Part shown: in pieces, positions 42,432 through 50,841 of the stretch
Numbering within the stretch: position 1 is the first letter of the stretch
Layout of the letters: every line of letters begins with the position of its first letter
Notes under the pieces: generated by a model
Database searches by the model: none
What the model was told of the DNA's origin: nothing
The model's input: only the letters and a program-made list of their open reading frames with translations
NCBI GenBank assembly: GCA_036556905.1
Contig: DATBIM010000156.1
Location: forward strand, 62,001 to 126,000
Direction: 5' to 3'
Source: 40CM-4-69-5 sp036556905
GTDB lineage: Bacteria > Methylomirabilota > Methylomirabilia > Rokubacteriales > CSP1-6
Length of the DNA stretch: 64,000 bases
Made by a program: the position numbers and the translations under genes

Positions 42432-43824
42432 CGACAAGTTCCACGACGAGTGCGGCCTGTTCGGCATCTGGAACCACGCGGAGGCCGCCAATGTCACCTA
42501 CCTCGGTCTCTACGCGCTCCAGCACCGGGGCCAGGAGTCCGCCGGCATCGCGGCGACCGATGGCGTCAGCTTCCACACCGAGAAGGCCATGGGGTGGGTC
42601 GCCGACGTGTTCAGCCCCGAGCGGCTGCGCCGCCTGCCCGGGCACCGGGCCATCGGCCACGTGCGCTACTCCACGGCCGGCGCCTCGCGGCTGCGTAACG
42701 CTCAGCCCATCACGGCCAACACCGCGCGGGGCCCGATCGCCATCGCCCACAACGGAAATCTAACCAACGCCGAGGCGCTCCGCCGCGAGATGGAGCGCGA
42801 CGGAGCCATCTTCCAGTCGACCTCCGACACGGAGGTGATCCTGCACCTGTTGGCCCGGGCCCCGGCCGGTCCCCTGGCCGAGCAGCTGCCGCACGCGCTG
42901 CGGCAGGTCGAGGGCGCCTACTCGCTGCTGATCCTCACGCCGGACGCGATGTACGCGGTGCGGGACCCCCACGGCTTCCGCCCCCTCGGGCTGGGGCGAC
43001 TGGGGGACTCCTGGGTGGTGGCGTCCGAGACGTGCGCCCTGGACCTCATCGAGGCCCACTACGAGCGCGAGGTGGAGCCCGGGGAGATCCTCGTGATCGC
43101 CGACGGCGGCCTGCAGTCGGTACGGCCGTTCCGCCCGGCCGAGCGTCTGCAGTGCGTCTTCGAGTACGTGTACTTCGCCCGGCCGGACTCCGTGCTGTGG
43201 GGCCGCAACGTCCACACCGTGCGCAAGGCCCTGGGGCGCGAACTGGCCCGCGAGCACGCGGTGGAGGCCGACCTCGTCATCCCGGTACCGGATTCCGGTA
43301 CCAGCGCGGCGCTGGGCTTCGCCGAGCAGTCGGGGATCCGGTACGAGATGGGGCTGATCCGTAACCACTACGTCGGCCGCACCTTCATCGAGCCCAAGCA
43401 GGGGATCCGCCACTTCGGCGTCAAGGTGAAGCTGAACCCCATGCCCGAGATGCTCGAGGGACGGCGGGTGGTCGTGGTGGATGACTCGATCGTGCGGGGC
43501 ACGACCAGCCGCAAGATCGTGCGGATGGTCCGGGGGGCGGGGGCGCGCGAGGTGCACATGCGCATCTCCTCACCGCCCATCCAGTGGCCGTGTTACTACG
43601 GCATCGACACGCCGACCCGCAAGGATCTGATCGGAGCCAGCCACAACGTCGAGGAGATCCGGCGCTATCTCGGCGCCGAGTCGCTGGGGTATCTCAGCCT
43701 GGAAGGCATGTTGAAGGCCGCCGGATCCGATCCGACGCAGTTCTGTCACGCGTGCTTCACCGGGAGCTACCGGGTCGGGATCGTGCCCGAGCCCACCCCG
43801 CAGCTCCGTCTCTTCGAGTCCTGA
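42412..43824 (+). CDS. purF: Amidophosphoribosyltransferase (iron-sulfur type)
   Basis: A 470-residue PurF catalysing the first committed purine step, PRPP plus glutamine to phosphoribosylamine. Cys14 in DECGLFGI is the glutaminase nucleophile after a 13-residue propeptide that must be removed. The PRPP loop is VVVVDDSIVRGTTS near 360. Cysteines in LQCVFEYVYF, WPCYYGIDTP and FCHACFTGSY match the four [4Fe-4S] ligands of the Bacillus subtilis enzyme. GGAGGAGGGG ahead of TTG 42412 supports the start. Confidence 0.96.
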   Translation: MSATSRDDKFHDECGLFGIWNHAEAANVTYLGLYALQHRGQESAGIAATDGVSFHTEKAMGWVADVFSPERLRRLPGHRAIGHVRYSTAGASRLRNAQPITANTARGPIAIAHNGNLTNAEALRREMERDGAIFQSTSDTEVILHLLARAPAGPLAEQLPHALRQVEGAYSLLILTPDAMYAVRDPHGFRPLGLGRLGDSWVVASETCALDLIEAHYEREVEPGEILVIADGGLQSVRPFRPAERLQCVFEYVYFARPDSVLWGRNVHTVRKALGRELAREHAVEADLVIPVPDSGTSAALGFAEQSGIRYEMGLIRNHYVGRTFIEPKQGIRHFGVKVKLNPMPEMLEGRRVVVVDDSIVRGTTSRKIVRMVRGAGAREVHMRISSPPIQWPCYYGIDTPTRKDLIGASHNVEEIRRYLGAESLGYLSLEGMLKAAGSDPTQFCHACFTGSYRVGIVPEPTPQLRLFES

Positions 43825-43899
43825 CGCGGCGAATGGACCGGCGGATCCGAGCAGGTGTGCTCGGTGGTGGGCTGGCCGGCATGGAGGCCGGGCGAGCGC

Positions 43900-44514
43900 G
43901 TGGGTGAGCCGCTCCGGGTGGCCGTGCTGGTCTCTGGCCGGGGCTCGAACCTCCAGGCGATCCTGGACGCCACCGGGCTCCCCGACTTCCCGGCCCGGGT
44001 CGTGCTCGTCGTGTCCGATCGCGAGGGGGCGCCGGCGCTGGAGCGCGCGATGACTCGCGGCGTACCCACCGTGTTCCTCAACCCCAAGGACTTCGGGGAG
44101 CGTGAGGCCTACGATGCCGCGCTCAGCCGCCTGCTTGCCGACCACCAGGTCGGGTTGATCTGCCTGGCCGGGTTCCTGCGCATCCTCGGACGGGCCTTCG
44201 TGCAGGCCTGGTCCGGCCGGATCATGAATGTTCACCCCTCACTGTTGCCCGCCTTTCCCGGGCTGCACCCGCAGCGGCAGGCCCTCGACGCCGGAGTGAA
44301 GATTGCCGGGGCCACCGTTCACTTCGTCGACGAAGGGGTGGACACGGGACCGATCGTTCTCCAGTCGAGCGTTCCCGTGGAGCCGGACGACACCGAGGAA
44401 ACGCTGGCGGCACGTATTCTCGTCGAAGAGCACCGGCTGTTTCCCCGGGCCGTACGACTGTTCGCGGAGGGGCGGTTGCGGGTCATGGGCCGACGGGTCG
44501 TGGTGGAGCGGTGA
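43900..44514 (+). CDS. purN: Phosphoribosylglycinamide (GAR) formyltransferase
   Basis: A 204-residue PurN using 10-formyltetrahydrofolate to formylate GAR. The N-terminal VLVSGRGSNLQAILDA, the catalytic segment MNVHPSLLPAFPGLHP near 107 with Asn and His, and the catalytic Asp in HFVDEGVDTGPI near 140 are intact. GTG at 43900 begins just ahead of the first strand; no upstream extension has family character. purH follows 4 bases after the stop. Confidence 0.95.
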   Translation: MGEPLRVAVLVSGRGSNLQAILDATGLPDFPARVVLVVSDREGAPALERAMTRGVPTVFLNPKDFGEREAYDAALSRLLADHQVGLICLAGFLRILGRAFVQAWSGRIMNVHPSLLPAFPGLHPQRQALDAGVKIAGATVHFVDEGVDTGPIVLQSSVPVEPDDTEETLAARILVEEHRLFPRAVRLFAEGRLRVMGRRVVVER

Positions 44515-44518
44515 GGGC

Positions 44519-46135
44519 ATGAAGATCGCGCGGGCACTCGTCAGCGTGCACGACAAGACCGGCATCGTGGAGTTCGCGCGAGGACTCCACGAGCTGGGCG
44601 TGGAGGTGCTGTCGACCGGCGGGACCGCGCGGCTGCTCCGGGAGGCCGGGCTTCCGGTCCGGGATGTCAGCGAGGTGACGGGGTTCCCCGAGCTCCTGGA
44701 TGGACGGGTGAAGACGCTTCACCCCAAGATCCACGGAGGCATCCTGGCGCGCCGGGACTCGCCCGAGCATCTGGCCGCCCTCGAGCGGCACGGTATCCCG
44801 CTCATCGACCTGGTCGTGGTCTCCCTCTATCCCTTCGAAGCCACGGTAGCCCGGCCCGAGGTCGATCCGGCCGAGGCCATCGAGCAGATCGACATCGGGG
44901 GCCCGACGATGATCCGGGCCGCGGCCAAGAACCACGGCGGTGTCGCCATCGTCACCGATGCCTCGCAGTACGCCACGGTCCTGACCGAGCTCAGGCGCGG
45001 CCACGGCGCGCTGAGCGAGGCCACGCGTCGCGGGCTGGCCCGGGAGGCGTTCCGGCGGACGGCGCAATACGACGCGGCGATCGCGGCGTATTTCCAGTCG
45101 GGGGGAAGTGAGACATCCCCCCGGCAACGCCCCGAGTCACATCTCGATCGAGCCGGCCGCTCGACCGCGCCGGCGGAGTTTCCCGAACACCTGCGTGTCG
45201 AGCTGCAGAGAGTGGCGGCGCTGCGCTATGGCGAGAATCCGCACCAGGTGGCCGCGCTCTATGGCGAGGCGGGGAGCCCACCCACTGGCCTCGGCGCGCT
45301 GCGGCAGCTGCACGGTCCGGAGCTCGGCTACAACAACCTGCTCGACCTGTCGGCCGCGCTGGGGCTGCTGCTCGAGTTCGAGGACCCCGCGGCCGTGGTC
45401 GTGAAGCATACGAACCCGTGCGGCGTGGCGCGGGGCACCACGGTGGCCGAGGCCATGGCCCGGGCCAAGGAATCGGATCCGGTTTCCATCTATGGCGGCA
45501 TCGTGGGCGTGAACCGTCAGCTCGATATGGGCGTCGTCGCCGCGCTCAGCGGGATCTTCGTGGAGATCCTGTTTGCGCCGGTCTTTGCCCCCGACGCTCT
45601 GGAGGAGCTTCGGCGGACGAAGAAGAAATGCCGGGTGCTCGAGCTGCCCTGGCCGCCAGGGCCGGTCGGGTCCATCGAGCTCCGCAGCGTGCGGGGGGGC
45701 GTGCTCGCCCAGAGCTCGGATGACGCAACCCTCGACCCGGCGGCGCTCCATGTAGTCTCCCGACGCCAGCCCACCGCGGAGGAGCGAGCCGCCCTGGGCT
45801 TCGCGTGGCGGGTGGCCAAGCACGTGAAGTCGAACGCCATCGTGCTGGCGACCCGTGACCAGGTGATCGGGGTAGGGGCCGGCCAGATGAACCGAGTCGA
45901 CTCGGCCCGGCTGGCCGTCCTTCGGGCGGCCGAGGCCAAGCTGTCCCCGCGGGGCGCCGTGTGCGCTTCCGATGCCTTCTTTCCGTTCCGCGACGGGCTC
46001 GACGTCGTGGCCCGGGCCGGAATCACCGCGGTGATCCAGCCGGGCGGGTCGGTGCGCGACGCCGAGGTGACCGCCGCGGCCGACGAGCACGGGATGGCCA
46101 TGATCTTCACGGGCATCCGTCACTTCCGCCACTGA
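44519..46135 (+). CDS. purH: Bifunctional AICAR formyltransferase / IMP cyclohydrolase
   Basis: A 538-residue PurH for the last two steps to IMP. The cyclohydrolase domain (1-190) has SVHDKTGIVEFARGL, STGGTARLLREAG and DGRVKTLHPKIHGG. A Ser/Arg-rich linker near 195-222 precedes the transformylase. That domain has RYGENPHQVAALYG near 240, the catalytic Lys-His in VVKHTNPCGVARG near 300, and ends FTGIRHFRH. The start overlaps nothing but is 4 bases from purN; the stop overlaps the next start (TGATG). Confidence 0.96.
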   Translation: MKIARALVSVHDKTGIVEFARGLHELGVEVLSTGGTARLLREAGLPVRDVSEVTGFPELLDGRVKTLHPKIHGGILARRDSPEHLAALERHGIPLIDLVVVSLYPFEATVARPEVDPAEAIEQIDIGGPTMIRAAAKNHGGVAIVTDASQYATVLTELRRGHGALSEATRRGLAREAFRRTAQYDAAIAAYFQSGGSETSPRQRPESHLDRAGRSTAPAEFPEHLRVELQRVAALRYGENPHQVAALYGEAGSPPTGLGALRQLHGPELGYNNLLDLSAALGLLLEFEDPAAVVVKHTNPCGVARGTTVAEAMARAKESDPVSIYGGIVGVNRQLDMGVVAALSGIFVEILFAPVFAPDALEELRRTKKKCRVLELPWPPGPVGSIELRSVRGGVLAQSSDDATLDPAALHVVSRRQPTAEERAALGFAWRVAKHVKSNAIVLATRDQVIGVGAGQMNRVDSARLAVLRAAEAKLSPRGAVCASDAFFPFRDGLDVVARAGITAVIQPGGSVRDAEVTAAADEHGMAMIFTGIRHFRH

Positions 46136-47043
46136 TGGGCGGCCCGGGCCCCGAGCGGATCTACGGCCACCGGGAGCTCACGCGCGTCCTGAGCCTCACG
46201 CCCAGGCGGGTGGCTCAGCTACGGCGACTCGACCTGCTGCAGCGTGGGGGGGGCTACACGTTTCGTGATCTGCTGGCGCTCAAGGCGGCCAGCGCCTTGC
46301 TGGACGCGGGAGCCGCCGTGCGCCAGATCCGAGAGGCGCTGGCGGCGCTCCGCCGCCAGGCCCCCGATCTGGAGAATCCGCTGGCCGAGACCCGGTTCAT
46401 CGTCGAGGGCGGCCGCCTGCTCGCCCAGTCCGAGCGCGTCCGCTTCGATCCCCGGACCGGCCAGACGGTGCTCGCTCTCGACGCCGGTGATCTGACCAAG
46501 GACGCCGCGGCCACGCTGGTGACCGGGCTCGTGCGGCCGCTGCACCCGCCGGCGGCGCAGGCCGAGGCCTGGTTCCAGCGCGCCAGCGAGTGGGACGCCG
46601 ATCCGGGCCGCTGGGAGGAGGCCGTCGACGCGTACCGGCGTGTCGTCGCCCTCGACCCCGCCTACGCGGCCGCCTGGAACAACCTGGGGCTGCTCCTGCA
46701 CCGCATGGGCCAATACGCCGAAGCCCGGCAGGCCTACGTCGAGGCGCTGGCCCAGGATCCGCAGTGTGCCGAGGCCGCCTACAATCTGGGTTCGCTGGAC
46801 GAGGACAGCGGCGATGCCGAGCAGGCAATCCAGCACTATCGTCAGGCGCTCACCCTGTCGCCCGACTACGCCGACGCCCATTTCAACCTCGCCGCCGCGC
46901 TGGCCCGGGGCGGCCGCAATTCCGAGGCGGTCCGCCACTGGCAGCGTTACCTCGAGCTCGACGCGGGCAGTCCGTGGGCTCGAATCGCCCGCGCCCATCT
47001 CGAGGTCCTCGATCCGCCCGAGGGCGGAAGCAGGCCCGAATGA
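46135..47043 (+). CDS. MerR-like HTH and TPR-repeat protein
   Basis: A 302-residue protein of two parts. Residues 8-75 resemble a MerR-type winged helix: YGHRELTRVLSLTPRRVAQLRR, here LTRVLSLTPRRVAQLRR, then FRDLLALKAASALLDAGAAV. From about 145 there are at least three tetratricopeptide repeats, with AAWNNLGLLLHRMGQYAEA, EAAYNLGSLDEDSGDAEQA and DAHFNLAAALARGGRNSEA. A DNA-binding and protein-interaction role is plausible. It overlaps purH (TGATG) and purD (ATGA), so it is made with the purine enzymes. It is not a known pur gene, and its role is unknown. Confidence 0.7.
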   Translation: MGGPGPERIYGHRELTRVLSLTPRRVAQLRRLDLLQRGGGYTFRDLLALKAASALLDAGAAVRQIREALAALRRQAPDLENPLAETRFIVEGGRLLAQSERVRFDPRTGQTVLALDAGDLTKDAAATLVTGLVRPLHPPAAQAEAWFQRASEWDADPGRWEEAVDAYRRVVALDPAYAAAWNNLGLLLHRMGQYAEARQAYVEALAQDPQCAEAAYNLGSLDEDSGDAEQAIQHYRQALTLSPDYADAHFNLAAALARGGRNSEAVRHWQRYLELDAGSPWARIARAHLEVLDPPEGGSRPE

Positions 47044-48308
47044 AAGTCCTCCTCGTGGGCAGCGGCGGCCGGGAGCACGCCCTGGCCTGGAAGATCGCCG
47101 CGAGCCCGCGGGTCCAGGCCGTGCTGGCCGCTCCCGGCAATCCGGGCATCGCCGCTCACGCCGAGTGCCGGGCGATCCGAGCCGACGCCACCGCGGAGCT
47201 CGTGACCCTGGCCCAGGCCGAGCACGTCGATCTCACCGTCGTCGGTCCCGAGGCGCCGCTGGTCGCGGGCCTCTCCGATCAGCTCTCCGGGAGGGGACTG
47301 CTGGCGCTCGGGCCCGGCGCGGCCGCCGCGCGCCTGGAGGGCTCGAAGGCATACGCCAAGGAGCTGATGGCCAACCACGGAATTCCCACCGCCCGCTTTG
47401 CGATCTTCGACGATGCCGGCGCGGCCCGGCAGTACTGCCGAACGCGGGGGAGCCCTCTGGTCGTCAAAGCCGATGGGCTCGCTGCGGGCAAGGGCGCCAT
47501 CGTGTGCTGGACGCTGGCGGAAGCCGACCGGGCGATCTCGGCCTGCCTGGAGGAGCGTGCGTTCGGGGCCGCCGGCGATGTCGTCGTCGTGGAGGAGTTC
47601 CTGGTCGGCGAGGAGGTGTCGTTCTTCGCCCTGGCCAACGGCTCGGCAGCGCTGCCGCTGGGAGCCGCCCAGGACCACAAGACGGTCTTCGCCGACGACC
47701 GCGGTCCGAACACCGGCGGCATGGGCGCCTACTCGCCCGTGCCGGGCTTTGACGCTGCCCTGCAGGGCCGCGTGATGGAGACGATCGTCACCCCTACCAT
47801 CACGGCGCTCGGCAAGGAAGGGGCGCCCTACCGTGGTGTGCTCTTCGTCGGGCTGATGGTGACGTCCGAGGGACCCAAGGTGCTGGAGTACAACTGCCGC
47901 TTCGGGGATCCCGAGTGTCAGGTGCTCATGACCCGTCTGGGTGACGATCTGGTCCCGCTGCTGCTGGCCGCCGCCGCCGGCGAGCCGTTGCCCACCCAGA
48001 CACACTGGCGTCCCGAGGCGGCCGTGTGCGTCACGCTGGCCTCCGGCGGCTATCCCGGCGTCTACGCCACCGGCTTTCCCATCACGGGCCTGGAGGCCGC
48101 CGCCGGTATCGAAGGGGTCCGGATCTTCCACGCCGGGACCGCCGAGCGCGATGGACGACTGGTCACGGCTGGAGGGCGCGTCCTCGGCGTCACCGCGACG
48201 GGGGCGGGGCTCCGCCAGGCGATCGACCGAGCGTATGCCGCGGCCGGCCGAATTCGTTTCGAGGGGATGCACTACCGGGCCGACATCGGCAGAAAGGGGC
48301 TTCGCTAG
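47040..48308 (+). CDS. purD: Phosphoribosylamine-glycine ligase
   Basis: A 422-residue ATP-grasp GAR synthetase. The N-terminus VLLVGSGGREHALAWKI, LVVKADGLAAGKGAIVC near 140, the DRGPNTGGMGAYSPVP segment near 220 and the metal-binding YNCRFGDPECQVLM near 285 are all typical. It overlaps the preceding TPR gene by four bases and purE by one. It acts directly after PurF in the pathway. Confidence 0.96.
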   Translation: MKVLLVGSGGREHALAWKIAASPRVQAVLAAPGNPGIAAHAECRAIRADATAELVTLAQAEHVDLTVVGPEAPLVAGLSDQLSGRGLLALGPGAAAARLEGSKAYAKELMANHGIPTARFAIFDDAGAARQYCRTRGSPLVVKADGLAAGKGAIVCWTLAEADRAISACLEERAFGAAGDVVVVEEFLVGEEVSFFALANGSAALPLGAAQDHKTVFADDRGPNTGGMGAYSPVPGFDAALQGRVMETIVTPTITALGKEGAPYRGVLFVGLMVTSEGPKVLEYNCRFGDPECQVLMTRLGDDLVPLLLAAAAGEPLPTQTHWRPEAAVCVTLASGGYPGVYATGFPITGLEAAAGIEGVRIFHAGTAERDGRLVTAGGRVLGVTATGAGLRQAIDRAYAAAGRIRFEGMHYRADIGRKGLR

Positions 48309-48823
48309 TGGACGGCTCCGTGCGCGTCGGCATCGTGCTCGGCAGCGATTCCGATCTCGACGTCATGCTCGAGGCCGTGAAGGTGCTGGATCGCCTCGAG
48401 ATCGGCAGCGAGGTGGTGGTGGCGTCGGCTCATCGCACGCCGGATCGAACCCACGACTACGCGGTGACGGCGCATGCGCGAGGGATCAGGGTCATCATCG
48501 CGGCGGCGGGAGGCGCCGCCGCGTTGCCCGGCGTGCTGGCGGCCTCGTCGCCGTTGCCCGTGATCGGGGTGCCACTCGCCGCCACTCCCCTCGGCGGGCT
48601 CGACGCGCTGCTGGCCATCGTGCAGATGCCCAAGGGCGTGCCCGTGGCCACCGTCGCCATCGGGCCCTGGGGAGCAGCCAACGCCGCCATCCTGGCCGCC
48701 CAGATCATCGCCGGAGGTGATCCGGCGCTGGCCCAGCGCCTCAGCGCCTATCGCAAGAGCCTCGCCGAGGAGGTCGACGAGCGGGCCCGGCGCGTCGCCG
48801 AGCAGATGAAGGCCCGGAGATAG
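48308..48823 (+). CDS. purE: PurE-like N5-CAIR mutase / AIR carboxylase
   Basis: A 171-residue PurE. GSDSDLDVM at 12-20 and the catalytic ASAHRTPD with His42 are present, as is VQMPKGVPVATVAIG. In the active-site loop usually reading GGAAHLPG, this protein has GGAAALPG: Ala72 replaces a His that I know as conserved in E. coli and most relatives. GPWGAANAA also departs from the usual small residue before GAANAA. No purK follows. It may be a class II enzyme using CO2, a divergent class I enzyme, or have altered activity. Confidence 0.88.
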   Translation: MDGSVRVGIVLGSDSDLDVMLEAVKVLDRLEIGSEVVVASAHRTPDRTHDYAVTAHARGIRVIIAAAGGAAALPGVLAASSPLPVIGVPLAATPLGGLDALLAIVQMPKGVPVATVAIGPWGAANAAILAAQIIAGGDPALAQRLSAYRKSLAEEVDERARRVAEQMKARR

Positions 48824-48838
48824 CCAGGCGAGAGCCCG

Positions 48839-49447
48839 ATGGGTACGGAGGTGCTGAAGGTAGATCCCGCGCGACTTTCCGGTGCTGCGCTTGAGCGGGC
48901 GCTTCAGGTGCTGAAGGCCGGCGGGGTGATCGCGTTTCCGACCGAGACGTTCTACGGGCTCGGCGCGGCCGCGCTCGACGCCCGTGCCGTGAGACAGGTC
49001 TTCCAGCTCAAGGGCCGGCCCTGGTCCAAGCCCCTGCTGGTGCTCGTCGATTCCGTGGCGATGGCTGAGCGCCTTGCCATCGTTGGTGCGGGGGCCCGGG
49101 CGCTGATGGCGCGCTACTGGCCGGGCGCGCTCACCCTCGTTCTTCCGGCGCGGCCGGGGCTGCCGGCCGAGCTCACGGCGGGAACGGCCACGATCGGCCT
49201 GCGGCTTTCGCCCCACCCGGTTGCCACGTCCCTGGTGGCCGGCCTGGGCGGACCCCTCACGGCGCCCAGCGCCAATCCCTCGGGTGCAGCCTCGCCCACC
49301 ACGCCCGCCGAGGTGCTGACTTACTTCGACGGAGCCCTGGGCCTGATGCTCGATGCGGGTCCGACCGCCGGGGGCTTGCCCTCGACGGTTCTCGACGTGA
49401 CCGGCGACACGCCGCGGGTGCTGCGACAGGGGGCGGTCCACCTGTGA
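48839..49447 (+). CDS. tsaC: L-threonylcarbamoyladenylate synthase (TsaC/Sua5 family)
   Basis: A 202-residue YrdC/Sua5-type protein making threonylcarbamoyl-AMP for tRNA t6A37. The motif VIAFPTETFYGLGAAALD near 29, KGRPWSKPLLVLV near 58 and TAPSANPSGAASPT near 140 are diagnostic. It lacks the C-terminal Sua5 domain, so it is the TsaC-length form. tsaB, another t6A gene, is in this window near 59.2 kb. It overlaps mobA by four bases. Confidence 0.93.
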   Translation: MGTEVLKVDPARLSGAALERALQVLKAGGVIAFPTETFYGLGAAALDARAVRQVFQLKGRPWSKPLLVLVDSVAMAERLAIVGAGARALMARYWPGALTLVLPARPGLPAELTAGTATIGLRLSPHPVATSLVAGLGGPLTAPSANPSGAASPTTPAEVLTYFDGALGLMLDAGPTAGGLPSTVLDVTGDTPRVLRQGAVHL

Positions 49448-50043
49448 GGGTCACGGGCGTCATCCAGGCGGGTGGCAAGAGCACCCGCATGGGGGGCCGG
49501 CCCAAGGCGCTGATCGAGCTTGGCGGTCGCCGGATCATCGAGCGCGTGATGACGGCGCTTGCGGCCGCGGTGGACGACCTGCTCGTCGTGACCAACACTC
49601 CGGAGCTCTACGCGTTCCTGGATCTGCCGATGGTCGCTGACATCTACCCCGAGCACGGCTCGCTGGGAGGAATCTACTCGGGTCTGACGGCCGCTCCCGG
49701 CGATGCCGCGTTCACCGTGGCCTGCGACATGCCGTTCCTGCATCCCGACATCGTGCGGCTGGTGGTCGGCCGCGCCGGGGCCGGCGACGTGGTCATCCCG
49801 CGCGTGGAGGGCCAGTACGAGACGCTGCACGCCCTGTACCGAAAGAGCTGCCTGCCCCATATGCACGAGCGGTTGACCCGGGGCCGCCTCAAGATCACCG
49901 ATTTCTTCGACGCGGTACGGGTCGTCACGATCGAGGAGGCCGAGCTGGCCCGCTACGGTGATCCCGCCGTCGTCTTCATGAACGTGAACACCCCGCAGGA
50001 GCTGGAGCAGGCTCGGGCGCTGGCGGCGCGGGGTGGCGGATGA
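49444..50043 (+). CDS. mobA: Molybdenum cofactor guanylyltransferase
   Basis: A 199-residue nucleotidyltransferase adding GMP to molybdopterin. The N-terminal signature VIQAGGKSTRMGGRPKAL (usual form LAGGxSxRMGxDK) carries Gln where Leu is common. DIYPEHGSLGGIYSGL near 66 and the metal-binding CDMPFLHPD near 94 follow. This implies bis-MGD molybdoenzymes elsewhere. GTG overlaps tsaC, and the next gene overlaps its stop. A different sugar- or nucleotide-transferase role cannot be excluded. Confidence 0.85.
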   Translation: MRVTGVIQAGGKSTRMGGRPKALIELGGRRIIERVMTALAAAVDDLLVVTNTPELYAFLDLPMVADIYPEHGSLGGIYSGLTAAPGDAAFTVACDMPFLHPDIVRLVVGRAGAGDVVIPRVEGQYETLHALYRKSCLPHMHERLTRGRLKITDFFDAVRVVTIEEAELARYGDPAVVFMNVNTPQELEQARALAARGGG

Positions 50044-50834
50044 GCTCTATCCTGGGTCTCAACGCGCTGCCCCTGGGTGTCCGCGAGCGCCTCTACATCC
50101 GCTTGATCCCCGACGAGCTCCTCGCGCGCTACGGCGTCCACCCTCAGCGGCTCGACGGTCCCGAGGGTGAGCGGCGGCTGCGGGTGACGGCCGCCGAGGA
50201 CAAGCCCTGGGCCCGGGTGGAGTTGCGGGCCCGCGAGCAGGATCGCGATCCGGTGCTGCTCGTCGACATCGCAATGTCCCCGTTCGGTGTCCCCGAGCTG
50301 GCGCTGGTGCAGATCAACGACCCCGAGGCCCCTCGCTACAGCATCGACCGCGACGAGGAGGGGCACGACACGCTGCTGGGGACGGCCTCCCGCAACCTGT
50401 CCGAGGAGGCGCGGGCGCTGGCCGATGGGTTGGCCCCGGGGCAGGTGCGGCGGGGCCTCAGGATGCTAGGCCGCGTTCTGGAGTGCATGGACAGATTCTG
50501 CGGGCTCCTGGGCCGGGACTTCTATCTCGTGGAGCCCCTCTTTTATCATTCCGCCCTGCTCTACGAACGGCATGGCTGCGACTACTTCGTGGGCCGGGAG
50601 CGCATGGACCGGATCCACGCCGGGTTCCAGCCGGAGGGCGAGCTGTGGGGACGCCTGGACGGATCCACGCCCTTTCGGCGCCGGGGGTACGAGTCCACGG
50701 TTCGCGGGCGGAGCTGGGCCATCCACGATGGTCTCCTCGGTGAATCATTCGCGGGCGCCGAGGCCGGGGTGAAGATGTATCGGGTGCCCGGACGCCATGC
50801 GGGGGTGTCGACGTTCCCCGGATACCGCTACTGA
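50040..50834 (+). CDS. Conserved hypothetical protein (DUF3786-like?)
   Basis: A 264-residue soluble protein I do not recognise with certainty. There are no membrane segments or signal peptide. A mixed N-terminal half contains LLVDIAMSPFGVPELALVQIND near 80 (read as VDIAMSPFGVPELALVQI). A helical middle has RMLGRVLECMDRFCGLLG, and the C-terminus is rich in His, Tyr and Arg: FYHSALLYERHGCDYFVG and RMDRIHAGFQ. The C-terminal pattern might bind a ligand. It overlaps mobA by four bases and precedes thiI by 7, so it is co-transcribed with cofactor and tRNA-sulfuration genes. Confidence 0.55.
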   Translation: MSSILGLNALPLGVRERLYIRLIPDELLARYGVHPQRLDGPEGERRLRVTAAEDKPWARVELRAREQDRDPVLLVDIAMSPFGVPELALVQINDPEAPRYSIDRDEEGHDTLLGTASRNLSEEARALADGLAPGQVRRGLRMLGRVLECMDRFCGLLGRDFYLVEPLFYHSALLYERHGCDYFVGRERMDRIHAGFQPEGELWGRLDGSTPFRRRGYESTVRGRSWAIHDGLLGESFAGAEAGVKMYRVPGRHAGVSTFPGYRY

Positions 50835-50841
50835 GCGCTGG

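Noticed and set aside
43833..43905. A 24-codon open frame between purF and purN
   Set aside because: It is glycine-rich, overlaps the purN start in another frame and has no family support.
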